This document shows positions 10,790 to 21,199 of a DNA stretch of 64,000 bases, in pieces. The DNA is from Trichomonas vaginalis G3. Taxonomy: Eukaryota > Parabasalia > Trichomonadida > Trichomonadidae. A program made the translations under genes and the position numbers. Location of the stretch: positions 5,270,001 to 5,334,000 of the forward strand of contig NC_067205.1 in assembly GCF_026262505.1 (NCBI RefSeq). The letters are read 5' to 3'. Under the pieces are notes generated by a model. It saw only the letters and a program-made list of their open reading frames with translations. It did no database searches and had not been told where the DNA came from. Positions within the stretch are counted from its first letter, which is position 1. Each line of letters starts with the position of its first letter.

Positions 10790-11542
10790 ATGACCAATAT
10801 GCCAAACTGTGTTGAATTATGTGGACTAAAAATGGCCAATACTTTAGGTATTACAGATCCAGAGATTCTTTGCCGCTATAAAGAGTTGTTCCACCAAGTT
10901 TGTTGTGGCAAAATGAATTTACGGGATGCATTAATAGAATGCAGTCGTTATTCTATGAATCCAAGACCTGTTGAATATGTTGCAGAGATAATTGGCACAG
11001 CAAAAGATAGAGTTAAAAATTATCCAAAATATGAAAGATATGACCCGTCTTTTAGGAAAAAGAAAGGTATATGGCAATGGTCGGCCTATGAAGATCAAAG
11101 ATTAATTATGGGAGTCTATTTATGCAACGGAGATTTTGAAAAAGTAGCAAAATTTGTTGGAAATGGAAGAACAAAAAATCAATGCTCTCAGAGATGGGAC
11201 AGGACTGTCAATCCAATGATCAATAAGGCTCCATGGACTCCTGAAGAAGAAGAGATGCTGGAAATTGCTTATCATATTCATGGAGCTTCATGGATCAAAA
11301 TCGCAGCATATCTTGGGACAAGAACGGATGTTCAATGCAGATATCATTATTTACATGTAATGAATGGCAGCTCACCAAAGGCAATTAGAAGCAGACAAAT
11401 AAGAGAAGTAAAGAAGTCGAAAGAAGATGAGAAAAAGAGAGAGTTATTGTTGGAAGGAATTCAAAAGATTCTTAGGAGTACTGATATTGACTATCTTGAT
11501 GAAGCGTTGTTGGAAACGTCAATTTCAGATTTCTCAATTTAA
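10790..11542 (+). CDS. Myb-like DNA-binding protein with two repeats
   Basis: 250 residues, intact, with start supported by the Inr-like motif 6 bases upstream. Residues about 93-138 and 146-190 are two Myb repeats with the spaced tryptophans and recognition helices (W96, W136; W149, W168 and a tyrosine at 187; GRTKNQCSQRWDRTVNP and GTRTDVQCRYHYLHV). R2R3-type Myb proteins bind YAACKG-like sites and regulate transcription in trichomonads. The first 90 residues are helical and unfamiliar. Residues 195-220 are highly basic (RQIREVKKSKEDEKKR), a likely nuclear localisation signal. It is the last host gene before the nested transposons. Confidence 0.85.
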   Translation: MTNMPNCVELCGLKMANTLGITDPEILCRYKELFHQVCCGKMNLRDALIECSRYSMNPRPVEYVAEIIGTAKDRVKNYPKYERYDPSFRKKKGIWQWSAYEDQRLIMGVYLCNGDFEKVAKFVGNGRTKNQCSQRWDRTVNPMINKAPWTPEEEEMLEIAYHIHGASWIKIAAYLGTRTDVQCRYHYLHVMNGSSPKAIRSRQIREVKKSKEDEKKRELLLEGIQKILRSTDIDYLDEALLETSISDFSI

Positions 11543-11821
11543 TTCGTTTAGAATATAACTTAATTTTGTATGATTTATATCTTTTGCATCTTAATAAAAA
11601 TTAATGTTTCATATTTTGTTTCGAATCTAGCATATTTTTTTGTTATAGACCGAAAATAGATTTTTTCGGTTTTCTCTTCAAATAATTGAAAGAATGATAC
11701 TATTATGGGTTTATTATATTATATAGCATATAATCATGCTATAGCCGAAAATTATAAGTTTTGAGAAGATTGAATATAACACAAATAAATTTGAAAGTAA
11801 GTTAAATTGCTTGTTGTTTTT
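11543..11821. other. Spacer between the Myb gene and transposon A
   Basis: 279 AT-rich bases with no gene or repeat that I can support. Confidence 0.4.
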
Positions 11822-12199
11822 AATAGCTATTTAATGAGAAATCCAATATTGCAAAATTCAAATTGAATGACTGAAAGAACAGAAAAAGTCATTCTTTTCA
11901 ATTTCGAATATGTTTCATTGTATTTATAATTATATGGCAAATAAGATATTTAAACTTGATTTTTGAAGGAAAATTCACAAAATTGAATAAATTCAAATAA
12001 TTTTCATTCAAAAATAAACTAGTTATATGAGTTTAATACCAATTATCTATTCAAACTACAAAGTTTGTAATTTAAAATATTTTGTGAGATCAGATTGAAT
12101 TAATTCAAGGTTCTTTTCAATTAATATTAATGACCATATTACGCATTTTCGAACATTCTAAACCAAATATATAAAAATGGGAGACGAATGTTAAATTTT
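11822..12199. repeat. Left terminal inverted repeat of transposon A
   Basis: Nearly identical, in reverse, to 37634-38012. A few single-base differences and small indels separate the two copies, so the insertion is not brand new but not ancient. Confidence 0.8.
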
Positions 12200-12787
12200 C
12201 TAGACATAAAGAAGTTGTTTACCGAGTTTTAGTTCTTATCTCTAACAAAAAATTAATTTTTAAAAAAAAGACCGAATACGTTTCACAGCGAGAAAAAAAT
12301 AAAAGGCAAGATAGAATTTTCTAGACATAAAGAAGTTGTTTACCGAGTTTTAGCTCTTATCTCTAACAAAAAATTAATTTTTAAAAAAAAGACCGAATAC
12401 GTTTCACAGCGAGAAAAAAATAAAAGGCAAGATAGAATTTTCTAGACATAAAGAAGTTGTTTACCGAGTTTTAGCTCTTATCTCTAACAAAAAATTAATT
12501 TTTAAAAAAAAGACCGAATACGTTTCACAGCGAGAAAAAAATAAAAGGCAAGATAGAATTTTCTAGACATAAAGAAGTTGTTTACCGAGTTTTAGCTCTT
12601 ATCTCTAACAAAAAAATTAATTTTTAAAAAAAAGACCGAATACGTTTCACAGCGAGAAAAAAATAAAAGGCAAGATAGAATTTTCTAGACATAAAGAAGT
12701 TGTTTACCGAGTTTTAGCTCTTATCTCTAACAAAAAATTAATTTTTAAAAAAAAGACCGAATACGTTTCACAGCGAGAAAAAAATAA
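12200..12787. repeat. Left 121-bp tandem array, five copies
   Basis: The anchor TAGACATAAAGAAGTTG recurs at about 12201, 12322, 12443, 12564 and 12686. Copies are almost identical, differing mainly in the length of A runs. The same unit fills the right end in inverse orientation. Such subterminal repeats often are transposase-binding sites. Confidence 0.9.
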
Positions 12788-12965
12788 AACTGTACACTGA
12801 TTTTCATTTTCATTTCCAGTCACTTTACTTATTATTTTTTCTTTTTTTCATTTTAATTATAAATTATTTCATAATACGTTTATTTACGTTACCATTTTCT
12901 ATTTTCTTTTGAATTCCATACTAGACACTTATAGAATATTTTGATTGTTAACGTACTTCATTAGA

Positions 12966-13940
12966 ATGAATCCTTACAAAGGGTATGTCGATCGAATTTA
13001 CCTAATTGGTATTTCCAATCAGATTGAAGAAGGTAAAATGACATGGGAAGAAGCTTGCACCCATGTTCCCATCGCCCCAACCCTTCAATCAAATGATTTC
13101 AAATATTTAGATGTTTCAAAATCTTTTTTACAAAATCAATTTAGCTTACAGAATATCCCATTGCCTAAAGGCAAGAAAGGTCGTAGGGTCAATCCCTACG
13201 ACCAAATCAAAGCTCTTGCTGTGATACATGACCACTGGGCCTTTCCCTGTGGTCAAACAAAACAATGGAAACGTTTGAAATTACAACAAATTGATGTATC
13301 TTATAGAGAAGTACGCAGATACTTCAAAGAAAATCATTTCACCAAGACGCGATTAGAGCATGCCGGGCCAGAAACAGCAGTAAGATATTGGGCGCTTTCA
13401 CCCAATCTTATCTGGCACGCAGATGTTCATTATTTTAGGGGTGTTCGTGGCCAGTATATTTATGGCATAATCGACGATTTTAGCCGCAAAGTCCTAGCGT
13501 GTATACAAATACCAGATATGCTGGCAGCGACGACAGCGAACGTTGCGGCTTCCGCCTTCATTGAATTTGGCGCCCCTTATTGTTTCTGGACCGACAACGG
13601 TTCAGAAAATAGGGGCGCCTTTCAAGATCTACTTGATCTTTGGGGCGTCCAATGGCGGCATACAGACTCTCATTCTCCCTACCAAAATGGGAAGATTGAG
13701 AGATTCTGGCCGACATTGGAGCGCTGCCAAAGCATTCAGGCTATTCCTGCCTTTATTTGGGAGTACAATAATAACACACCGCATGAAGATCTCCCAATTA
13801 ATCCATTAACTGGAACAAATTACACGCCAAATCAAATGTATCAGCTGAAACCGAAATACACAAATGCAGATACAGAAAGGTTGTGGCAAATATGGGATAC
13901 AGATACAGGCATGACCGCTGTTGACACATTCACAGCGTAA
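12966..13940 (+). CDS. rve-type integrase/transposase of transposon A
   Basis: 324 residues from the ATG at 12966, with an Inr-like TCATTA a few bases upstream, so it uses a host-type start signal. The catalytic core shows the three acids of a DDE/rve integrase: D in WHADVHYFRGV, D in FWTDNGSENRG, and E in SPYQNGKIERFW, with 34 residues between the last two. The N-terminal 110 residues hold a basic, helix-turn-helix-like part (KKGRRVNPYDQIKALAVIHD). I see no zinc-binding HHCC module or chromodomain. The gene is complete. It differs clearly from the integrase of E2 at 52286-53371. It should cut and rejoin the ends of transposon A. E1 landed about 60 bases downstream of its stop. Confidence 0.8.
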   Translation: MNPYKGYVDRIYLIGISNQIEEGKMTWEEACTHVPIAPTLQSNDFKYLDVSKSFLQNQFSLQNIPLPKGKKGRRVNPYDQIKALAVIHDHWAFPCGQTKQWKRLKLQQIDVSYREVRRYFKENHFTKTRLEHAGPETAVRYWALSPNLIWHADVHYFRGVRGQYIYGIIDDFSRKVLACIQIPDMLAATTANVAASAFIEFGAPYCFWTDNGSENRGAFQDLLDLWGVQWRHTDSHSPYQNGKIERFWPTLERCQSIQAIPAFIWEYNNNTPHEDLPINPLTGTNYTPNQMYQLKPKYTNADTERLWQIWDTDTGMTAVDTFTA

Positions 13941-13998
13941 TAATAAACATAATTTTTTAATTTCATTTTTAACAAGTTTTTTTAAATGTATGTAATGA

Positions 13999-14003
13999 AT
14001 AAT
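13999..14003. repeat. Target-site duplication of E1 (ATAAT, left copy)
   Basis: ATAAT directly precedes the poly-A end of E1 and recurs at 35914-35918 directly after its poly-T end. The bases beyond differ, as expected for a 5-bp duplication. In so AT-rich a context five bases is modest support. Confidence 0.5.
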
Positions 14004-14026
14004 AAAAAAAAAAAAAAAAAAAAAAA

Positions 14027-14068
14027 GGTAGTGGGGCTTCCAGGCACTTCGTGCCCTCTAGCCCCCCG
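14027..14068 (+). repeat. Left end hairpin of E1
   Basis: GGGGCT (14033-14038) pairs with AGCCCC (14060-14065), and GGCAC (14043-14047) pairs with GTGCC (14051-14055) inside it. The same two-part stem is present at the right end with a different inner stem sequence. Confidence 0.7.
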
Positions 14069-14118
14069 TCACTTTTCTGTCACTTTTCAGGAAAAAACAT
14101 TTTTATTATATATATAAA

Positions 14119-14863
14119 ATGAATTTTACAAAACCACCGTTACCCTTCTTTGGAAATAAGAGTAGATGTAAAGATATTCTATTGAGAGAACTTAAGAAAC
14201 TACCGAATGGTCTAACATTTGTAGATTTGTTCGGTGGAAGTTTCTATATATCTCATTTGTGCCATACTGTATTTCCTGACTCAAAGATTATATGCAATGA
14301 CTTCGACAACTATATGAACCGTCTCAAACATATACCAGACACAAACAAAATATTGAGTGAGTTAAAAGAAAAGATACCTATAGGTAAGATGGAACGTATA
14401 CCATTAGATAAGAAAAATACTGTCAGAGAGTTTTGAAAAGGCAGAGTATATTGACTGGGATAGTATATCTGCTAGACTATTATATAGTGGTGCTATAAGA
14501 GTTCATGACATTGAAACACTTATGTCAAAAGTTTTATATCTTAACTATACAAATGTTTTCAAAGAGAACATAGAAAAATATATTGAGGGTATAGAGTTTG
14601 TGAGATGTCATTGGACAGAGTTGTATGAAAAATATAAAGACAAGGAAAATGTTTTCTTTATAGTGGACCCGCGTTCTTTAACACATGGGATTTTCAATAC
14701 CAAGTAGACTGGACTTTGAGAGACTCTTTAGAAACTTTAGACGTTTTACATAACCATCCATGCTTTTACTTTACATCCGATAAAAGTGGTTTGGAAAGTG
14801 TCATGAGATGGTTAGAGGACATACATGACTATGAGTTTAGATACGATAAGAATAGAATATGAG
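14119..14863 (+). pseudogene. E1 part: Dam-like adenine methyltransferase remnant
   Basis: The N-terminal part shows PFFGNKSRCKDILLREL and FVDLFGGSFYISHLC, the SAM-binding layout of D12-class N6-adenine methyltransferases, and ICNDFDNYMNRL follows. Such enzymes methylate adenine in short DNA sites and are common in giant-virus-related elements. It is the first gene after the left end and is preceded by the TTTTTAT-type leader shared by E1 and E2 genes. It is broken. Confidence 0.65.
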
Positions 14864-14919
14864 AGAGGTCCTATAAACTGGAGAAAGTGTCATAACAAAG
14901 AAATTTTACTAGTAAGTAA

Positions 14920-15051
14920 ATGTGGTTTGAAATAGGACTACTTGTTTTAGGTTTTTTCCATTGTGTCATTTACTTATTTGACGTGGCAGAAAGATATAGA
15001 GAATATGAAGATGAACCAATGCCTGCAAATGTTCAGCATATGTACTCGTAA
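14920..15051 (+). CDS. E1 part: 43-residue single-pass membrane protein
   Basis: A whole small frame from ATG to TAA. A hydrophobic helix (IGLLVLGFFHCVIYLF) is followed by a charged tail. It resembles small virion membrane proteins in size only. No family recognised. Confidence 0.45.
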   Translation: MWFEIGLLVLGFFHCVIYLFDVAERYREYEDEPMPANVQHMYS

Positions 15052-15074
15052 GAGATATTTTTATCTAATATTAA

Positions 15075-15440
15075 ATGGACGCACAGAACTTAGCGAATGC
15101 ACAGCAACCTGGACAACCAAACCCAGAGAATATTCCAAATGAAGTTAGAATACAAACTGCAATGGCAAACTATGGTCAAGTGCCAACAGATGTACAAATG
15201 CAAACTGCCATGTCAAATGACGCTGCGTTAGGTTTGCCAACCATGGTATGCATATATGAGATGGAAAGAGTTTTATACAAACCCGAATGGGATATAAACA
15301 ACTCTATGCAGATGACGCGAACACAGGAGTTGACCCAGAGTATGTTTTCTACCAGAGGAGAAATAGAATGTATGAGCTCCAGTTAAAGAATGCTATGGAA
15401 CTCAGAAGGAAACGTAAGAGACTAGGTGGACATTAGATTT
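15075..15440 (+). pseudogene. E1 part: small P/Q-rich protein
   Basis: Rich in Q, N, P and A, with a repeated phrase (VRIQTAMANYGQVPTD, then VQMQTAMSNDAALG). Probably a minor structural protein by context. No family known. Confidence 0.35.
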
Positions 15441-15453
15441 TTACATATAGTAA

Positions 15454-15749
15454 ATGGGTTTCTTTGGAAGAATAGGAAACTTCTTTCGAAATGTTGGAAG
15501 AGGTATATGGAATGGAAATAAAACCGTCGGAAGAGGAATTTGGAACGGAAGTCAAAAATATTGGCAAAAAGAGTAGGTCAGTTCGTTGGTATTATACCTA
15601 AAGACCCTGAACCAGAAGAGCAAGCTCCTGTTATACAACAGCCTGAACCTGCACCAAGTCTAGTTGGCAACCAAATCCAACACCTCAACCGTATTAAAAA
15701 ATCATATTTTTACCGTTCGATAGTAGTTGTATATGAAACTAAGTTCTAA
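15454..15749 (+). pseudogene. E1 part: small amphipathic basic protein
   Basis: It begins MGFFGRIGNFFRNVGRGIWN and repeats GRGIWNG, a glycine-aromatic-basic pattern typical of membrane-active peptides. A proline/glutamate-rich tail follows. By analogy it may serve the role of a membrane-lytic or core protein in a virion. That role is inferred from composition only. Confidence 0.4.
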
Positions 15750-16547
15750 GTAAAACGCGTGGTATAATGGAATTATTCTCTTTCTTCCATCTGTAGTAAA
15801 CCATACTTGAAGTCTGAAATACTTCCACTCGGTGGTTCATATAGCTTTGTAGGTTTTTCGTAAAAGTCATTTGCCAAGCATAAAAAGAGTTTTGTGCACC
15901 AGAAAATGAAGCATGAAACTATAATAGCATCTGAGTCGAAAACATTTTCATATGTTCCATTAGGGTTTTCGACTTCATAAAAGTTCGGGTGTACTGGATA
16001 TTCTGCAGGCTGATTTTAACATCAAAAATCTATACCATGCCAAGTTGTTATATTTTGTAGAAATATAAACGTCTTCTCCAAGGTCTTCTATTCTATTGAT
16101 TTTAACAGTTGCATTTTTCCTGTCATATATAATATCGGATGGTACTCTCCTTCGTCAATGTTGTACTGTTTTGCATATTCGAGATTAGATATCGTTTATT
16201 TTTTCTTGAAAAGCTTGAAGAGTTGTTTCTAAGTTTACAAGCAAATTCACTTGTAAAAGTTTTCCCTGTTCAAATTTCTCATACGTACGTTTCTCTTTGT
16301 TATAGTATCGAATTTCAAAAGCGACCGTAAATGGGAAACCATGTATGGCTTCTGAAATGAACTTCATTCTACGAAAGCCAACAGCTTTTGTGACGGATGG
16401 GTCTCTTAGCCATCTCAATGGGTAGTCAAAACGATAGCCTTCGTGCTTTACGGTCTCTGTCTCAAACTTTTGACCGACATTGGTAAAAAGTTCATCTAAT
16501 GGTTTAGTTGTAGCAACTCTAGAATTTTCTTTTTCTATTGAAAGCAT
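15742..16547 (-). pseudogene. E1 part: minor structural protein remnant
   Basis: The N-terminal part (YRFDYPLRWLRDPSVTKAVG, then FRRMKFISEAIHGFP) has the layout of the E2 proteins at 43393-44250 and 59313-60189, where a F/Y-x-P-x-x-W motif is followed by a basic beta strand. So E1 and E2 share this structural family. Divergent from the fibre gene at 16566. Broken. Confidence 0.45.
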
Positions 16548-16565
16548 ATTTTATCTAGAATAAAA

Positions 16566-17757
16566 ATGTCGAAAGAAACAGCGTCTATGAGAGAAATACA
16601 ACACAACCGACAACTCATTTTGCAAGCTCTAAATAAGAACACAACAAACTTTTCAAACTATTCTAAGATATCTGAGTCATTGAAAGAAGGAAACTTAAAA
16701 CTGACGATAAACCCAATGAACAGATGAGTTTCTGTTTCAAGACAGTAAGAACCATCCTGTTTGTATAAATCCAACAAAAGGAACTTTAAACGAGAAACCT
16801 ATAGATGAACTTCTTTTGAAAGCAGATGTTGGCAACAAAGCTGACAAAGAATATGTCATTGAAAAAGTTCAAGAAGAACATGACAGAGCAGATGCAAATA
16901 TGCAACGAAAGCAGATGTTGACAACAAAGCTGACAAAGAGTATGTCATTGAAAAAGTTCAAGAAGAACATGACAGAGCAGATGCAACATATGCAACAAAA
17001 GAAATACTCATCCTGAACTAGCGGCAAAACAATATGTTGACAATAAAATGTCAAGTGAAGGTGACAAGAGCTGAAAACGAATATTCTAAAAAGACTCATA
17101 CACATACCATTGCAAATATTACAAACTTACAAGAAACCTTAACAGGAAAAGTGACGTTGGACATAACACATACCATTGCAAATATTACAAACTACAAGAA
17201 ACCTTAAACAGGAAAAGTGACGTTGGACATACACATACCATTGCAAATATTACAAAACTTACAAGAAACCTTAAACAGGAAAAGTGACGTTGGACATACA
17301 CATACCATTGCAAATATTACAAACTTACAAGAAACCTTAAACAGGAAAAGTGACGTTGACATACACATTCTATATCTGATATTACAAACTTACAAGAAAC
17401 CTTAAACAGGAAAAGTGCCGTTGGACATACACATACATCTTCTGAAATAACAGACTTAAACGTTAGCCTGAAAATAAAGCAGATAAACATATGTCAATGA
17501 AATATACCAAAGTTTGCTAGGAACAAAAAATATTGAAACTATTGTTGGTGACTTTTCTGTCAATGAAGAAAACAAATATTTTAGATGGCAGTTGGTACAG
17601 TCCTTAGAAAATGGTACACGGTATAAACTCATTCCGAAAAATAACAATGAAATGTATGTAAGCTATAAAAAGACGATGGTACACAAGTTAAAGTTCCATT
17701 AGACAACAACTGCTACTTAAACTTATATGGAGACGAACAAAAGAAATATTAAGAGTT
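16566..17757 (+). pseudogene. E1 part: phage-like fibre protein with HxH repeats
   Basis: A coiled-coil segment with repeated KADVDNKADKEYVIEKVQEE phrases is followed by about six DNA repeats of some 63 bp between 17093 and 17470, encoding a unit like GHTHTIANITNLQETLNRK. Histidine pairs spaced as HxH in repeats of this kind occur in trimeric phage tail fibres, where they bind metal. It would be a host-recognition fibre of the virus-like particle. Broken, with damage inside the repeats. Confidence 0.6.
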
Positions 17758-17763
17758 TATGAA

Positions 17764-18500
17764 ATGGCAGATATGACATTGCCTGACCCAGCTCCAGCAC
17801 CATATTATTATGACTATGGAGATGACGTCAGAACACCACATGTAGATGAACAAAAGCTAACATTATATTTAGATTTTATAGATATAAAAGATATAATGCA
17901 ATAGAAAAAACGAGAATAGTATACTATTATGAAGATGAAGAAATAAATATTATAGTCAAGACTTTACCTACCCTGAAAACATAAGATTATATTATAAAAA
18001 ATATTCTGACATGAACCAGAAGAAACCTGAAATAGTTGCACTATATTTTAAGTTTCAAAAGAGACAATCCTATAATATCTCATATGTTTGATTTAATGAA
18101 CCAGTAGTGTTCTATTTATACATCTATGGAAGCAAGAGGTCCTCAAGTAATGTTTGGTGTTGGTGCATGGGAAAAATAGTCGACAGGTTTTTGTATTGTG
18201 GCAAACTCTTCAAAGGAAACAGGTGAAAGTAAACGATTTCAGGTGAAAATTTACCTGCACACATCACTACATAGATTTAAGTACATCTCAAAGCAGGTTG
18301 GCATAAGCATAGATATTGGGATTGGTCAGGAATGACAAAAGGTAAAGGATATGATGTTAAAGACGACGTTAAGTTTGCTAAAATTTTACTGGAGTGACAC
18401 TCAGGGAGAAGGAACCATACACATTTCGTTTCAGGGTATACACAAACAACGGGACAAGTAAAGACTACATGCCACTTACATGACAGTTTACGCATGGTAT
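17764..18500 (+). pseudogene. E1 part: second fibre-like protein remnant
   Basis: It starts MADMTLPDPAPAPYYYD with a proline/tyrosine-rich head. Near its end the motif KDYMP appears, which also lies near the end of the large E2 fibre. It probably formed part of the same appendage. Broken. Confidence 0.4.
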
Positions 18501-18504
18501 AATA

Positions 18505-19450
18505 TGCTTAGTCGTCATTTTAACTTCTTTAGCAATTCGTCAGGAGTTGTCTTATATTTGTTAGGACTGTCTTTGAAAGTATACACCTTGAACTTTGACA
18601 AGTTTGAAACGAGGTCTGACAATAGTTTTTAATCTTCTGCTTGCAGTCTGTATTTTGCCATGTTTGCCTAAAACTTCATAATATTCTCTTGTATACTTTC
18701 TTCATTTTTACGACACGAATGTGAGTACCTGTCGGGTTCCCATTGTTGTCATAGTCCATAGTATTTCATATGGGTTCGCGGTTTAGGTATTTCTATTTTT
18801 ACTTTGTCACTTTCTTAAGTTTGAAAGCCTGGCATTCTTTCTGTTTGTCTCTTTTGACTAAATTAATTAAATATATAGTCTTTCTCTAAGTCGGGGTTTG
18901 TTTTTCATTTTTCGGGGAGTGGTTTCCCGAAACCTTTTTGTTACGTTATTTTGTAAATATTTAAACTTGTCTCATCTTTTGCCATGGAGAAGTGTCTATA
19001 CTGTGTATATGACAATTTTCATCTACCTCACACTTGTTGGTTGGTTTAAGTCTCTATAGATTTTTTACAACTGTCATGACAACAAGAGCAGAATGGTTTT
19101 GGTCGACAATGAATATTGGTTTATATTTTTTTGAACAGCAGATAGTTTTTAATATCGTCTGATTTGAAAGAACTTTCACAGTCAGATGTCAGTTTTGTTG
19201 GATGGTATTTTGTCAACGAATATTGTCAAGACAGTTTCACTCTAAATATTTTTTGGACGCATAATGGTATGGTTAACAGTATTTGTGCTTTTGACCGACA
19301 AATATAACCATGTTATGGTGGTCATCTTCTCTATACTCGAATGTTTTCCAAAGATATCCATAAACCAAGCATTGGTGTTGAAACTAAGATTTTTTAACCA
19401 TGGTTGCTTTCTTTGTGCTTTAAGAACATAGGGGTTCTGTTTGGATTCGT
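18505..19450 (-). pseudogene. E1 part: unidentified minus-strand remnant
   Basis: Protein-like patches on the minus strand with lysine-rich composition, no motif I recognise. Could be a replication or structural gene. Confidence 0.25.
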
Positions 19451-19464
19451 CATTTTTATCCTAT

Positions 19465-20640
19465 AAGATGGGTTATTTGGCGCGTTAGCAGGAGTTTGAC
19501 ATTAGATTTTTACCCGAGTGGAACACTAGCCAGCAGGTGTCCGGCACAAATTTTTTGGAATTGGAAGGAAGATTTGAGTAATTAGGTATACTGAAAGAGA
19601 AAGCACAGACCTATTATACAAACGTCAGAAAGGTGGGAGGTAAAGCACGAGATCAAGCAAATCTTATTCAAAATCCTGAAACAAGAGGAAAAGTTAAGGG
19701 ATGGATGGACAATTGTAGGAAGCAAGCAGGAAACTACCTATAAAAAGCAAATTGACTACTATAACAAGAGGGCACTAAATGGACAAGGGAAAGATTGCTG
19801 TTAAACAGAGGATATAACATGCACAACAATGGGTAAACAACAACCAACCTCAACGCCTCAAACTGGGAATTAATTTTTTACTGAGATGAAAATGAACATC
19901 AGCATTGAGACAAATGGGTCTCTAAGATGGATTTGTCGCTTCCAGCAGGTAATCACAACCACGTGTTTTCAGTTCTTCCTTACTCAAGAAGTTTTTAGAC
20001 GACTTAAAAAACTAAACAACCAGTTGGAAAACAAACAAACTAAAAATTTTTTTACTGAGATGATGAACGAGAGTTGAACGGAGATTTGACACCACAAACA
20101 AAAAGTTTCAGAACAATTGTCAAAAACCTGTTTCAAGTAACTTACAGATGAAGAAAAAAATTCAAATAAAGAAAGTGCCAGGTCTGGAAATACAAACCTA
20201 ACTACAAAGTCACTTTTCATGAAATGAACGGCTAGTATCTCAAAAAGAAACAGACTCTCACAAAATAAAATATTGAAGTCTGAAGGAGCTTTCGGAGACA
20301 ACAGATGGAAAAGTTTCTTCACTGCCAACAGTTATTATAAAGACATCTCATTGACTTAGAGTTCGAAATATCTAAACTTTACAACAATACACAAAAGTTG
20401 AAAGGAAACAAAACAATGCATATGAATTTATGAAGATGTTGACGACACAACTGTTCTTGCAAGTGAATAAAGTCAGGAAACCGAAAAGTGACGAAACACG
20501 ATAGAAGAAGAAAACAAAAACGTGAGATAAACCAAAACCAAAGTTTAGTTTCCAACTAACACATCAACCTTCATTTAGCGGTTATGGGTTGGCGTCAGAA
20601 GACCTTTATGGAGCAGGTGGTTATGTAAAGTAAAGAAAAA
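19465..20640 (+). pseudogene. E1 part: unidentified plus-strand remnant
   Basis: Patches with protein-like composition, glutamine- and lysine-rich. The last part ends in a glycine/tyrosine-rich tail. No family recognised. Confidence 0.25.
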
Positions 20641-20665
20641 AAATATTTTTTTTATTTTTATAAAA

Positions 20666-21190
20666 ATGCCCCATATAAGAATGGACAGAAGGTCTGCTAG
20701 AATAAAAGCCAGAGTTTAGAAGATAATGGTTGGAAAGTTTGAAGAAGTTTAAATATATCGGAAGGGAAAGCCAAAAAGTTATGAAAACTGTCTGGTCTTC
20801 GCTACGAGATGTGACTTAGAAACCGCGCGCCAATTATCCAAACAGACTCGAGAGTTTAGAAGAAGAACGTCTTATGCGATGCTTTCGATGTTTCTGAGCT
20901 TCAGTTGAAGGACACGACGGCTTTTGCAGATTTATCTGGAAACATGACGAACATTTGCATCCTTTGGAGAAGGAAAAAAGGGAAGGGTGAAGACAAAATG
21001 CTCCATGGAAAAGAACAAGATATGCAATATGAGAAGTATCGTGAAGTTTAGAAGTCAAATTACATTCTTGGTCGACCTTTACAGTAACTTTGACGATGGA
21101 AAGACAAAGAAGCTTCATGGGTGTACTTGCTGCGCATACAAGAACGGAAATAGAAAGAGATACAATTAGATTGACCGTAACAGATTTAGA
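20666..21190 (+). pseudogene. E1 part: small basic protein remnant
   Basis: It begins MPHIRMDRRSARIKARV after a TTTTTAT leader. The strongly basic start suggests a DNA-binding core protein. The rest is not identifiable. Confidence 0.3.
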
Positions 21191-21199
21191 TGAGTCATA

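Noticed and set aside
12200-12787. CRISPR-like array
   Set aside because: Units are head-to-tail without unique spacers and lie in a eukaryotic transposon end.
14004-14026. Poly-A run after the integrase gene taken as a retroposed mRNA tail
   Set aside because: A matching poly-T lies at the far end (35880-35913) with inverted GC-rich repeats, so the run is an end of E1.
16566-18500. Bacterial or phage contamination in the assembly because of fibre repeats
   Set aside because: The genes sit within an element whose borders lie in protist transposon DNA, and composition matches the rest.
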